The position numbers and the translations under genes were made by a program. From contig JAGSPU010000054.1 of the NCBI GenBank assembly GCA_019321725.1, forward strand, positions 1,054,001 through 1,118,000: DNA of 64,000 nucleotides, in the 5' to 3' direction. Numbering within the stretch: the stretch's first letter is position 1; every line of letters starts with the position of its first letter. Shown here in pieces: positions 1 through 10,932 of this stretch. The notes below the pieces were generated by a model. It was not told the DNA's origin, ran no database searches, and worked only from the letters and a program-made list of their open reading frames with translations. The DNA is from Paulownia fortunei (lineage: Eukaryota; Streptophyta; Magnoliopsida; Lamiales; Paulowniaceae).

Positions 1-1079
1 TTAATTCTTAGATGAAATAATACTATTTGTTCTGAATGGCCCATAAAAATTTTGAGCATCTCCTAGTCACTCAGTTGTACAGTTCCAAGATTCCATTTGG
101 TAAAAGTCTCAAGAGACAAGAAGGAATGCTGATGCTCCATTCACTAACCAATTCATCACATCAATTTTTTTCGGATAAAGAATGCATGAGGGGAATTTTA
201 CCGGAAAATTACCATTCTCAAGTTTCATAAGGTACACCACAGAAATGTTGTTATTGCAGAGCATAACTTGTCCCCCAAATCCCACCACCGCCAAGAAAAA
301 AGGAAGGAGGAGGAGAAGGAAGAAGAATAAGAAGAAAACAAAGGACGTATTCCTGCAACAAAGACATCTCCAGGTGCTTTTACAAATTCTTATCTACTTC
401 AAAAAGGCTAACTAAATATTCGCCATGAATTTTATGATTTTTTTCTAGTTCAAAATCCAATATATCATGCCCCATCTTCTTTTGAAAGCCACTTTCCCGA
501 CGATGAAAAGAGGAATCCTGAGGATTTCAAGCAATGAATGGCGATGAATGGCGAGGCAATACTATACCAAGCTCAATATCATGAGCTATTTTCAAAGAAA
601 TTTCGACTATCCCACAGCAAAGTCAAGGCCAACATGTTCCGAAAGACAAGATCACTGTTTTTAGCGGATAAGCAATAGCAGCAGCTTTCTTTAAGGTTGA
701 TAATTACTTGCGTCTCCAAACCCACAAGTGACTGGAGTTTTCAACCCGGCCAATGCAATAAACCACATGAAGAATATAACATAAGTATGGAGTACTATGT
801 CGTAATGCACCAACTTTCATGTTTGAAATTATGGTGTAATTTTTTTTTTATTTTTTTTTCCTTCTTTGTGCAAGTATGTTTGACAATCGCAATTCCTCTT
901 TTTCCTTTACCATAGAAGCATTAAAAGAGGAAAATAAGAATCTTTGTAGGAGAAACATGAATTATTAATTACGCAGAAAAAACACACACAGAAGGGCTGT
1001 TGTATCTAGCAAAGTGCGACACTTTTAAGCAAACATTTTTAGGAAATACTCATGTAAATAGGATAGTTAGAAACCTGAG

Positions 1080-1330
1080 AGTGGCGGGTGGAAGTGACCG
1101 CCGCTTCAGTCACGAGTTGCCGTTCAACTCGCCGGAACTCGAAGCGCCACCGGGCAAGGCGGAACACCGAGCCAACCCAGCCAGAGCTTCCGCTGCCTCC
1201 AGCTCACACGCCACCATCCGACCACCCTCCTCTTCCCCAGCTTCGTCCAGCTCACACGTCCCCATGTGATCATCCTCCTCTCCTCCGCCACCGGACGCGC
1301 CTCCAGGCTAACTTCCGGCCGTTCCATTCT
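1080..1330. repeat. GC-rich patch with a short internal direct repeat
   Basis: This is a GC-rich island inside AT-rich DNA. The 11-mer cagctcacacg occurs at 1200 and again at 1248, each followed by a similar C/T-rich stretch, giving a degenerate direct repeat with a period of about 48 bp. Frames are open on both strands only because stops are rare at this composition, and I recognise no protein family. It could be a fragment of a captured gene or of a GC-rich transposon. Confidence 0.4.
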
Positions 1331-1626
1331 TTGCCGACTTATCTCTCTGGAATCCTGGGATTTAAGCACAAAACAATAAAGAATCTGGACAAGAAGGCCG
1401 AGGGTATTGAATATTGATGGAGGCGTTTCACGACGTTTAAATGTCCCGTTTCAATTTTTTTTTTTTTATTTTGTTATTTGAATATATGACTTGTGTATAG
1501 GATAAATATCATTGTTAATTTTAAATATAATTTATCTTATAAATATGAATTATATATTTAATAGTAAAATAAAAATAAAAAAAAATAAAATAAGAAATTC
1601 AATTTGTTTCACGAGCAAGCGCGAGC

Positions 1627-1682
1627 CACGTCTGCGAACTAGCCACGTGTCACCATGTCACGTGCTGTTAAGAGCGCACGTG
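1627..1682. promoter_or_regulatory. Cluster of four ACGT (G-box/ABRE-like) elements
   Basis: CACGTC is at 1627-1632, and CACGTG is at 1644-1649, 1659-1664 and 1677-1682, so there are four ACGT cores in 56 bp spaced 15-18 bp apart. In plants, bZIP and bHLH factors bind such sites, and paired copies make ABA- or light-responsive promoters. No gene was recognised within 4 kb on either side, so a regulatory role is inferred only from motif density. Confidence 0.4.
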
Positions 1683-4043
1683 CCTGGAGTGGTACAATTG
1701 GCTATGAGGTTGTGGCCGTTTTTGGCACGCGACACTCTTTTAGTCAGGTGGTGTCTTTTCTTAATCTTTCGGGTAAAAATTAAGAAAAAAATTACTTTAT
1801 ATTTGCATTATAAATACTATATTTATGTAAAATATTTATTGATATGAGATGAAGGATACAAAATATTCGAGTTGCACAGTATTTATTGATGATCACTTTC
1901 TCCTTTTGAATTAATAAATATTAAATAAATTAAATATATTATATTCAATTTATTGAATTTTTATTTATTAATCTCATAATATTATCATCATTTATTATTT
2001 GAATTTGATGTAATTAGTATTCGAGATTTTATTTGAGCTCCACGATATGATGAATTCAAATGGTACACATTTGAATGAACTTGCACTTAAGATACGATAA
2101 GTTTGATAAGATGGCTTTCTTAAAATCTTATAATACTTAAATTAAATTGAATTTGAGAAAGAATAAAGAGTTAAATACTATAAGTATAAAATTAAAAACA
2201 CATTTATAGATATTGATCATGTGTAAGACACATAAATTTTGGATAAATGATAATATTTCGATCATCCATCGTCGTTTGATATGTATATATCTTAAGTATT
2301 AGTGAATGATCGGATCAACTCATATTTAGAAATCAGATCAAATCATAATTTAATAAAAAAATATGCATATTTTGTTATGTTGAATAAATAAAATAAAATA
2401 TAAAAATAAAGTGATAAAATATTTTTAAACATCAGAACTTATAGTGATTATAATGTTCCCAAATCAGGCCAAAAATCTTGGCAGATCCATCAAAGAATTT
2501 CATCTTAGGTAGCGACAACTTGGGATTTTTGAGAAATACTAAAAGAAAAGAGTACAATTATAATACTAAAAGAAAAGAGTAGACATTAAATTTGATGTAC
2601 GGTCAGCTATGGCAATGGCGTGGGAGCAAGTATATTGATTTGATGGACCAGCCCTTTTTACAGTGGGTGGGGCCCTGACACAGCAATGGGTATGGTCCGA
2701 ATTTGCTCTCCAGTGGCCTGTCACGTGGGCTTTGGCGTTTTTTTTCTCTTTATTCGGAATAGGGTTCCCAGCTTCATTGTAGCATGTTTCAATTTTCAAT
2801 TCTCTTTTCATTTATTGAAGTCAAGCTTTACTCAATTTGGAGTCCATTGAATACTAGTTTCTGTTTTATTCTACTTTTTTTTTTTTTTTCAATATCACCA
2901 TTTTATTTATTTTTAAAATTATGTATTTACTTATATTTTATTATTGATAATTCTACTAAATAAAATTACACATAATTAATATTATATTTATTAATTATAT
3001 TACAAAATAAACATTATAATTAATATCACAATGTGTTATTTCAATGTATTTACTTATTATATTTATTATAATTTATTACAAATATTAATTTTTATAATTA
3101 ATTATTACAAATGTTCTTGCAAAAAATAACCAAATTAAAGTTAAATGCATAAAATTAATTTATTAAATATACAATATGGATACAAATAAAATTAAAAAGA
3201 TTTAGATAGAATAAATTTGAGAATAAAATGAAAATATATGAATTAAGCCAAATTTGATGTGAAATTTGGTACTGAACTGAAGATCAGATTGCACCAAATT
3301 TAGAGATGCTCGTTAGAGGGATGGGCTGTTTAATCCCACCAATTGGAGTGTGTACTTTTGATGATAGAAGTCCGATTATAATTTTTAACCTGGTACGGAA
3401 TTTTCTTCTCTCATCACTTTCACAGTCCACCCTCATCTATTCTCTCCACCTTCGACAAGAAAGAAAGTTATAAATTCCTATGATTTGCTCTGTTCATATT
3501 TTTTAGTTTTATATTGTAGTATTTATGTCGGATGTGTTTGTATCAATGTTTTTGAAATGGAATCGAACTAGTTGGTCCGATCAATTTGATAATGAATCAG
3601 TAATTGGTCTAATTCAATTAATTTTAAATAATCTTATACAGTTTAATTGAACAAAACATATCAAATAAATTTTTATTTTTTTTATTTTTAATTTTTTTAA
3701 AAATAAAATTTTAAATTTGATATTTTGTTGCGTGTATATAATTATTTGAGTTTTGAGTTTTGAGTTTTGTTAGATATATTTTTTAGTTTGTTATTTTTTT
3801 TATTTTTTTAAAATATATTATATTATTATTTTACATAATATAATAAAAAATAAAAAATTAATTTTTATAGGACCAATTAAATTGATAATTGAAATGTTCA
3901 TCGATAATAAAATTAATTTAATCATATCTTATTATAAAAACACTTATTTGTGTATATGTTGGTTCATATCTTAATAAATATGTATTCTGAAAAAATGAGT
4001 TTTGTTGAATACTTGAATCAGGCTATGTGTGCGGTGGTGTTGT

Positions 4044-4098
4044 GGGGCTGCAGTTGGGTGGGCGAGGGTATGGTGGTGGGTGGGATTGGCGGGTTGGG
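4044..4098 (+). other. Two adjacent potential G-quadruplex motifs
   Basis: G-runs of three or more are at 4044, 4056, 4060 and 4066, and again at 4078, 4082, 4091 and 4096. Each set of four satisfies the G3 N1-9 G3 pattern. The surrounding DNA is strongly AT-rich, so the guanine bias on this strand is conspicuous. Quadruplex formation is not shown by the sequence. Confidence 0.45.
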
Positions 4099-4899
4099 TG
4101 GCTAAAACAAAAAAGAAAGAACAAAGAAAAAAGAAAAATAAAAGAGCAGTGAGAAACACAAAAAGAAAAAAGGGAAAAAGCTAAAAAGAAAAGCGACAAT
4201 AGTCACAAAGGATATTTATTAAATCACATTTTTTTATTTATCAATCAAATATAAAATTGAAAAAAAAATTCAGGTCAATCAATTAATAGGTAGGTAAGCA
4301 GTATATTATATGAATAAAATAATCATTATTTTTATTTAAATCACACGCTTAATTTATCATTTATCGTCTAATTTCTGAACGTAAATGAAATCTAGTGTAT
4401 TTTAAATTATCTATATTTATTTTTAAATATAAATTTATTTATTATGTGGTTAAGATAGAACTAATATTGAAATAAATGAATAGTAATACGACTTGGTATG
4501 ATATGCCTGAAACCCAAGTTTGTGGTGAGAATGGGATGGCTGTCGATGTTGTTGGAGGGAAGGGAGGGAGGCGGCATCCGATTCATCCTACATCAAGTTT
4601 GGATTATATGTTTCAATTTAATATTTTATTTTTTATTATATATTAAAAATTAAAAAAGCTCGACCCTCGGCCCACTTCAGTTAAGTTTGAGTTTCAAAAT
4701 ATTTATAGAATCAGATTTTAATTTCAAAATTACATCAATGATTGAATTTTTATTTTAAATCAATATTTAACCTTCATATCAAATGTATATCACATCCATC
4801 ATAAGTAGATATTATGTTTGTAACATAAATTATATTAGCATGCATGATATACCAATACAGATAGATTTGGGGGTAGGGTTGGAAGTGAAATTTCGGTTT

Positions 4900-5056
4900 C
4901 ATTCCCACTTATTCCCACTTGAAATTGGAATAAGGATTCTTGTGACGAGGAATGGTTTTTAGGGAATAAATATTGAAGAACACAACATGAATCCTTATTC
5001 TTAACTTTTCCCATTCATAAAAAGAAAGTAGGATGAGAATAAAAAGTGTGGGAATG
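4900..5056. mobile_element. Small hairpin-forming MITE-like element
   Basis: A terminal inverted repeat pairs cattcccac (4900-4908) with gtgggaatg (5048-5056). An inner pair, aataaggattc (4929-4939) and gaatccttatt (4989-4999), is perfectly complementary, so the roughly 157-bp unit can fold back on itself. This is typical of short non-autonomous DNA transposons. I could not define a target-site duplication with confidence, and the superfamily is unknown. Confidence 0.5.
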
Positions 5057-5603
5057 CCCATTTGTAGGGCCCAACATGCAGTCAAAATCCATCAAGAATA
5101 GAAATTTTTTGAGATTCGATGTAATTTTAGAAATATCCCTCATAATTACAATGATGAATAATTATATAGATATTCCATGAGATATGATGTAATTATAGAA
5201 CTATTCCCTCAATAATTACATTGATACTTTATGTCAGTCATTTTCCTATAAATTCCCCCTACTTACCAGTTTTCATTAAGAAATAAATACCATTGGAAAT
5301 CCAAGTTCGAATTTAGCATTCTCTTCATCAGTTTGACATAGGAGGGGTTTGACTGATACTAGGAAAAAAATAAAGGATCTAAATGTAATATAATTCTATT
5401 TTCAGCTATTGTTGTATTCTTTTGAGTGTTTTTATTCCCTTTTATCTTTCTTTTTTCTCTTTTAATTTAATTTTTTTTCTATGATATAAATTGACGTGGT
5501 ATTGATTTGATTTACCCCATAATTGATTCGTTTGAGATGAGTTTAGACAAGAGTTTGATCATAATTAGAGATTTTGTATGCGTTCAATCCCAAATCATTG
5601 ATT

Positions 5604-5758
5604 TAGGAGGTTGGAATTCCAACCTAAATGAATATACGAGCATGCAGAGTATACGTGAAAATGAGTTTAGGCCTAAGTCATTGATATAAATTGGGCCGGA
5701 GGTTGGAACTCCAACTCAAATGAATGTACAAATATGATAGAATACGCATGAAAATGAG
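5604..5758. repeat. Two tandem units, each centred on a palindrome
   Basis: Two similar units of about 61 bp begin near 5604 and 5697 (period about 92 bp). The first holds a perfect 16-bp palindrome, ggttggaattccaacc, at 5609-5624. The second has a slightly decayed version at 5701-5716. Both continue through a similar aaatgaat...tacg/gcat...gaaaatgag segment. It looks like a small remnant of a tandem array. Confidence 0.55.
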
Positions 5759-6322
5759 ATAGAAACCTATTTTGATTATATTAAAATTGTGGAGAAGAAA
5801 ATGATCCTTCCTATTTCTTTAATTCTACTCCCAACATTACATTATAAAAGATAGTTAAAGTACTTTTATGTATTCTTACATTTTAGAATTACACATACAT
5901 TAATTGAGTGATTGATTCTATCTGAATATTTACTCAAATGAAAAAATATTTACTTGGACAATTTCAACACTTTGTAGGTCAATTCAAGCTTGGTTCTGAA
6001 AATTGAATGTATATATATATATTTTTTTCCCTGCAAGTAAGGATGATCATTAGCAGCAAGGATGATCATGGCACGATCGTGATGTTAAGGGTGAGAGTGG
6101 TGCATGATGGCGGTGACCACGTGGTGACTTCACTTCACAAGATACTTCCGGCAAATATAATACGGTGACTGCTGAAACTTTCTTCTAAGCTCCACATCAA
6201 AATGAAGAAATGATCAAAGAGTAATTGGAGATGTACATTATTCTGCTACATGGTCATGTGGATTCTGGACCATCAAGCCTCTACTTCCTCATACTTTTAT
6301 AACTCAAAATGGGGTTTAGATC

Positions 6323-6333
6323 TTTATTTATTG
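6323..6333 (-). terminator. Candidate polyadenylation signal of the IQM gene
   Basis: Read on the minus strand, overlapping AATAAA hexamers lie about 175 bp downstream of the IQM stop codon. This is a plausible 3' end signal, with no independent evidence of use. Confidence 0.35.
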
Positions 6334-6506
6334 AGAGCAACTGCTATACATATCTTTCTAAACTACTTGCATTCTATTCTGTTCCACAAGCAGAACAGAT
6401 TAAAACTGCGAGTCTACGATAGGACTGCCAGCAGCAGCAGAAGGCAGAACCATAACAGAAAGTTGGCGGCAGAGTGTTGTAGTAGATGGTTTAGGTGAAG
6501 CAGAAA

Positions 6507-9500
6507 TTACATTTTAAAGTCAAGAGCTTCCGTATAGGCATTGCCTAGATTTGGTGGACAAGAAGAATGGGAAACAAGAGCAGCAATCCTCCTGGTGGTT
6601 GATAATGGTGGACACGTCCGTGGAGAGAGGTTAGTAAGTTCCAGTGCCTGTAACCTCAACTCCACAGGGTAGTCAGCAACACAACCAATTCTGGGGCCAG
6701 CACCCGTGGACCATTTTCTAGAGAGTTGATGGCCCAATTGGTAAGATTTTGCAGCCTTCTTGGAGTTGATCCTTTGCAGTATGGCTGTCCTTGGCACGTC
6801 TGCTTTAGGACTCCGAAGACCACCAGAGAGAGTCCTCTTGTACTCATTTTTAGTTTCAGGCTTAGAAGCTTCAGTTGTTTCTAAAGGCAGTTCCTCCTCT
6901 ACATTGGGAAGATCAAATGGAACAGAATCTGATAATGACATAACTTCAGATATAACCGCATCCATAGACAATTTTCCACTTTCATTATTCTCATAGTCTT
7001 CATTTGCCTTGCGTATCTGATAAAATAAGACAAAAGGACAACACTATTAGGTGAGATACAAAAACCAGAACTCCAAATAAAGGGTAAATTTTTGGAAGCT
7101 GTAAATGACAATAGTAACTACATGAGAAAAGCAGGCCTCACTGATGATATGTCAGCAGATTATGTTACATTTACACCCACTCAAATACATCAGAAACAAT
7201 TTACTCATTACCTGCAGGCTCCTTGTACACGACAAGCTATCTTTTAATCACTCATGTTAGTTCCTATGGTTGTATTTACCGCCTGTTTACAAACTCCATT
7301 GAAGACAGATCAAGGATATAAATCTAATTGGGCAGATTTTGCGATGTTATCTTCGTCTCATGAAATACAAATATTAGAAGCCATAGTTGTGAGAAAATGT
7401 GAAATCACCAAAGAATCAGTATAATATATTATAAGTGACAACACAAGAAAAATGATAGACTAATATGCATACATTTTCACAAATTCTGTCCAATAAAAAT
7501 CAATAGGAGCAGCAGCCCGAACTGCCCCCACCTTCACCCCTAGACCCAATTAACGAGCAGGAATCATGATCAAATCTGTGCAAGAGATTAGCCAGACAGA
7601 GGATGCAGTGCTGTACCTCTACTTCATCCAGGTTGACTCCATTTTCCTTGAGAAATGATAAAAAGCTGTGAAGGCTATCATCAGTTGGCTTATAGTGTCC
7701 GCTGTAAGCTGAGATACACTGAAAAACATAAAAGGTGATTGCATTAGGTCAAAATCATTGGATGATCTATGTTATAGAAAACTGAGAATTTCACAAAAAG
7801 TTTAGTTTGGCCTTGCAATTGCAATTGATGATACCCCATCAAAGAGTTGCTGCAGATAATAGAGTCAGAAAAATATTTTGTAATATAACAGAAAACTCAC
7901 TTCACAGAACCTTAGTCTGCATAGCATAAATGCATTTAGGGCGTGTTTGGTAGGAGTCATCGGAAGGGGATAGAGGAGGTGGGGAATTTGGAGAGAGGTG
8001 CCAACCGTATTTTACTTGTTGGAAGGAAAATGGAAATGAAGGGGAATGGTGAGCCAATACTTCCTCGTGTACAATTTTTAAACCCTCCTCACAAGGGAGA
8101 GTTGCCAGAGGGATTGAAATTTACAAGGCAAGCGTGTCCTACCCCTTGATCTATACTGTACCAAACAAAGAGAAGGGGTTGTTTAGTCTTCCCTTCCACA
8201 ATACCAGACAACAGAAGGGCTTAGCCATACTCCTCCTTAAGCAAGGATAGAACTCGTCCCCTCCCCCTTCCCCTTCCCTCCCGTCCCGCTTCCCCTTAAG
8301 TTGCAAGAGACTCCCTGCCAGCCTAAGTAAATTCATAGAGTGAGATGCTAATGCAAAGCATTAGCTAATGCAACAGACTGGTTTGTATTAAAGAAAACTA
8401 AATTGGATAATGGCAATCCCCGGACAGTACCTTAAGCACTCCATCCTCTGCCATAAGCCTTCCAGCAGCTAAAGTAGCCCCTCCAGCAAGAAAACTAGAA
8501 TGATGGAACAATCCTTTCTTTTTCTGGAGGTAATTACAAGTATATGTTTCAAATAAGAAATGGGAGGTAAAGAGATAGATTAGACATGTATTCTACTTAA
8601 TCTACTAGAGCTTTTACCTCCCCGCTGTAGAGTCTCTTAGAGGTGCTCATCACAAAAATCCATTTCGATCCTGGTGATCCTTCATTTGTATCAAGAGGTT
8701 TCCCAGTTACTTTATGCAACATTTTCCCATCAACAACAATGTATTCATAGTGTTCTCTCTCTTTCTGAGCAGAGCAAAAATGAAAAACAATTATTAATCT
8801 CTATTTCAAAATGGAACAAGTCCAAATCCAATAGAAAGAGCTCAAGAAAAGATTATTAACAAAATTGAAAATAAAGTGAAGACACCACTAGATTGATTGC
8901 ATCAGTAGCTTGCGAGCTGCAGATGCATTTTAGTTGCCTCGTGAAGACAAATGTATTTACAACATGAAGAATTTCTTTTTAAAAAAAAGTGTTGCACTAA
9001 CAAATGAAACTTTGACATACTGGTCCAAGATACTTGATGCATTGTTGACGAAGCTTTGATCTTGGGCACTCTTTAAGATCAAACTCTTTGCCATCTCCAA
9101 GATCCAACCTGTACAATTTATAATCCCAAGGTCTTAATATGTTTTCTGGCTTCACATTCCACCAAATTGATAATTAATTTGTCCTGTATAATTATGCTTT
9201 CACAAGATTACAAACATCCCTCCCAACCACCACAGACAGGAATAGCCATGAAAAAAATGCTGATACAAATTTGACCAATTTCCTCATCTTTTCTTTCTTT
9301 CAAATGACTACATTCTTTGGGAAAAATTGTCAACCAGCAATATGTAATGCAATATTTTCATTATGAGCTTGGTATTCCATCTCATCTTATTAACAGCAAA
9401 ATGGTATGATTTTAATTTTTCAAATGCAGTTGTGGATTCCACAAAGGCCAAAGCTAACATGTTTGACCCCCTCATACGAAGCACCATGGAAATTGAAATA

Positions 9501-10709
9501 TCAGGTTGGTTCAAGCACAATAGAAAACTCAACAGACCAAACTTGTTGACATCAAAAGTAGTTCAAACTTTCTCACCAGTAGAAGAAGGGTTGACCGGCA
9601 TTAGTTTTACACCACTCATCATAATAAAGATGTAAGCTGTGCCCATAACGGTGCCTTGGATCGATCTAGATCAAATACCCAGCCACAAAAATCAAACTTC
9701 CCATCAATATTACCATAATCAATGGCCGTATTTCAAACTAATCAAAAGTCCAATAACTTAAGGTTGAACGTAAAAGGGGAAAAAAGAAGGTGCAGTTCTC
9801 ACAGCTTCAATCCAGTGTTGAAAAGCCAACTTTTGTGCCTTGGCATCTTTAGACAAACCCTTGCCCACCTGTCCACATAATTTTTAAGTAAAATAAACAC
9901 AACCACGCAACTGGTTCAATTCACCGTTGCTGATTTTACTGCTTTAACTCTTATTTGTCTCCCTCTTTTTTAATTTTTCAGTTTATTGTTTAATTATTAG
10001 AAACAATTGTAGAGAAATACTACAAACATATCTGAATAATCTTATGGACATACCTTGGAAGCATTCAACCTGACACGGTTCCACCGCGACGCAGCTGTCT
10101 CTGGCTTCAAGAAGTTGAAAAAAGAGATTGTACTGTGATTTAATCGTGCAAAATCTAGCGCTTGCCACCTTCAATTTTCATCACGAAATAAAAATCATCA
10201 CAACAATTACGAAAAAGAAAAGAGAGAGAAAATACAAAGGTAAAAACAAATAATTACACTTTCTGCATGAGCGTAAATCGAAAAATTAAAATACATCACC
10301 ACGATAATGCAAATAAAACATCATCTTGTGCACGCGAATAAACACACTCATGATTTCATCGTCGTAAAGTTTAAGCATTAAAAAAAAAAAAAAAAGCAAA
10401 AACGAAATTATATTACCATAATTCTTCAGCTACCACAGCGGAGTCAGCTAACATGCGCCGAGTACGATAGCTCCGATAAACCTTCTGAAGTTTCATTGCC
10501 GCACTCGACGAACATCTGGTCAGAGCAGCCACGGGACTCGCCGGAGCACCGTTGGCCTCCCATTCACCACCGTTCTCGTCCATTTGATCAGTCACTTTTC
10601 GCAGTTCCAGAGCCGCCTCTGAGGATCCGGACATGTCAGGGAACGAAAAAGCAGGAATGTTGCTGGAATTGAGATCGAAAGTGGAGAGCACGTGAGCTTC
10701 GACCTCCAT
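6507..10709 (-). CDS. IQ-motif calmodulin-binding protein, IQM family
   Basis: Nine exons: 10417-10709, 10054-10168, 9803-9868, 9577-9665, 9021-9108, 8618-8764, 8431-8523, 7617-7718 and 6507-7016. All have GT-AG borders and join without a frame break into 501 codons (500 aa). An IQ-like helix, [14 protein letters not shown], lies at residues 74-87. Next comes the conserved IQM core, with [10 protein letters not shown], the block [36 protein letters not shown] and LDLGDGKE, and then a poorly conserved Ser/Pro-rich tail. IQM proteins bind calmodulin, usually Ca2+-independently, and act in stress and stomatal signalling. The start is the first ATG of exon 1, 70 codons before the IQ helix. By memory of synteny it is closest to Arabidopsis IQM3, but the paralogue is not proven from sequence alone. 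Confidence 0.93.
7944..8167. mobile_element. Candidate MITE inside an IQM intron
   Basis: A perfect 9-bp inverted repeat, tgtttggta (7944-7952) and taccaaaca (8159-8167), bounds about 224 bp that is more G/A-rich than the surrounding intron. It lies between IQM exons 7 and 8. TGTTTGG-type ends are common among plant non-autonomous DNA transposons. No clear target-site duplication was found, so the limits are provisional. Confidence 0.4.
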
Positions 10710-10898
10710 TGCAGATTCAGTAAATCAGGAGTTCGGAAAGACTCGGAGGAGACAATGAGTTTTAGAGAGAGAAAACTCAATGTCGGTGAACGGAGTTTGA
10801 GAGTTCGAGAGAGTGGGGGTGAGCGTTTTTGTATGCATTAGTGAGTTTTCCCGGTAAACCTACCTGTCAATATTACGATATTATTGTGCTTCGCTCAC

Positions 10899-10932
10899 GC
10901 GCGAGTATCCGTGCAAGGATTACTACTCGCGC
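10899..10932. promoter_or_regulatory. Inverted repeat with CGCG motifs upstream of IQM
   Basis: The 9-mer gcgcgagta (10899-10907) is repeated inverted as tactcgcgc (10924-10932), about 200 bp upstream of the IQM start codon. The stretch includes ACGCGC, which fits the CGCG-box bound by CAMTA calmodulin-binding transcription factors. Regulation by CAMTA is inference. Confidence 0.35.

Larger units (their letters stand above)
1..6250. other. AT-rich intergenic region without a recognised gene
   Basis: No open frame here looks like a protein. The longest frames are low-complexity, such as a Lys/Arg-rich one around 290-410, or lie in a GC-rich patch at 1080-1330. I see homopurine tracts (295-345), long AT-only stretches (about 2830-3250 and 3600-3960), and the small repeats and motif clusters listed separately. 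No tRNA, rRNA or retroelement protein was recognised. A diverged or noncoding gene cannot be excluded. Confidence 0.6.

Noticed and set aside
182..415. Lys/Arg-rich small protein
   Set aside because: Produced by a homopurine tract. No conserved motif.
1088..1417. Overlapping open frames on both strands in the GC-rich patch
   Set aside because: Pro/Ser- or Arg/Trp-rich low-complexity translations explained by base composition. No family resemblance, splice context or second exon.
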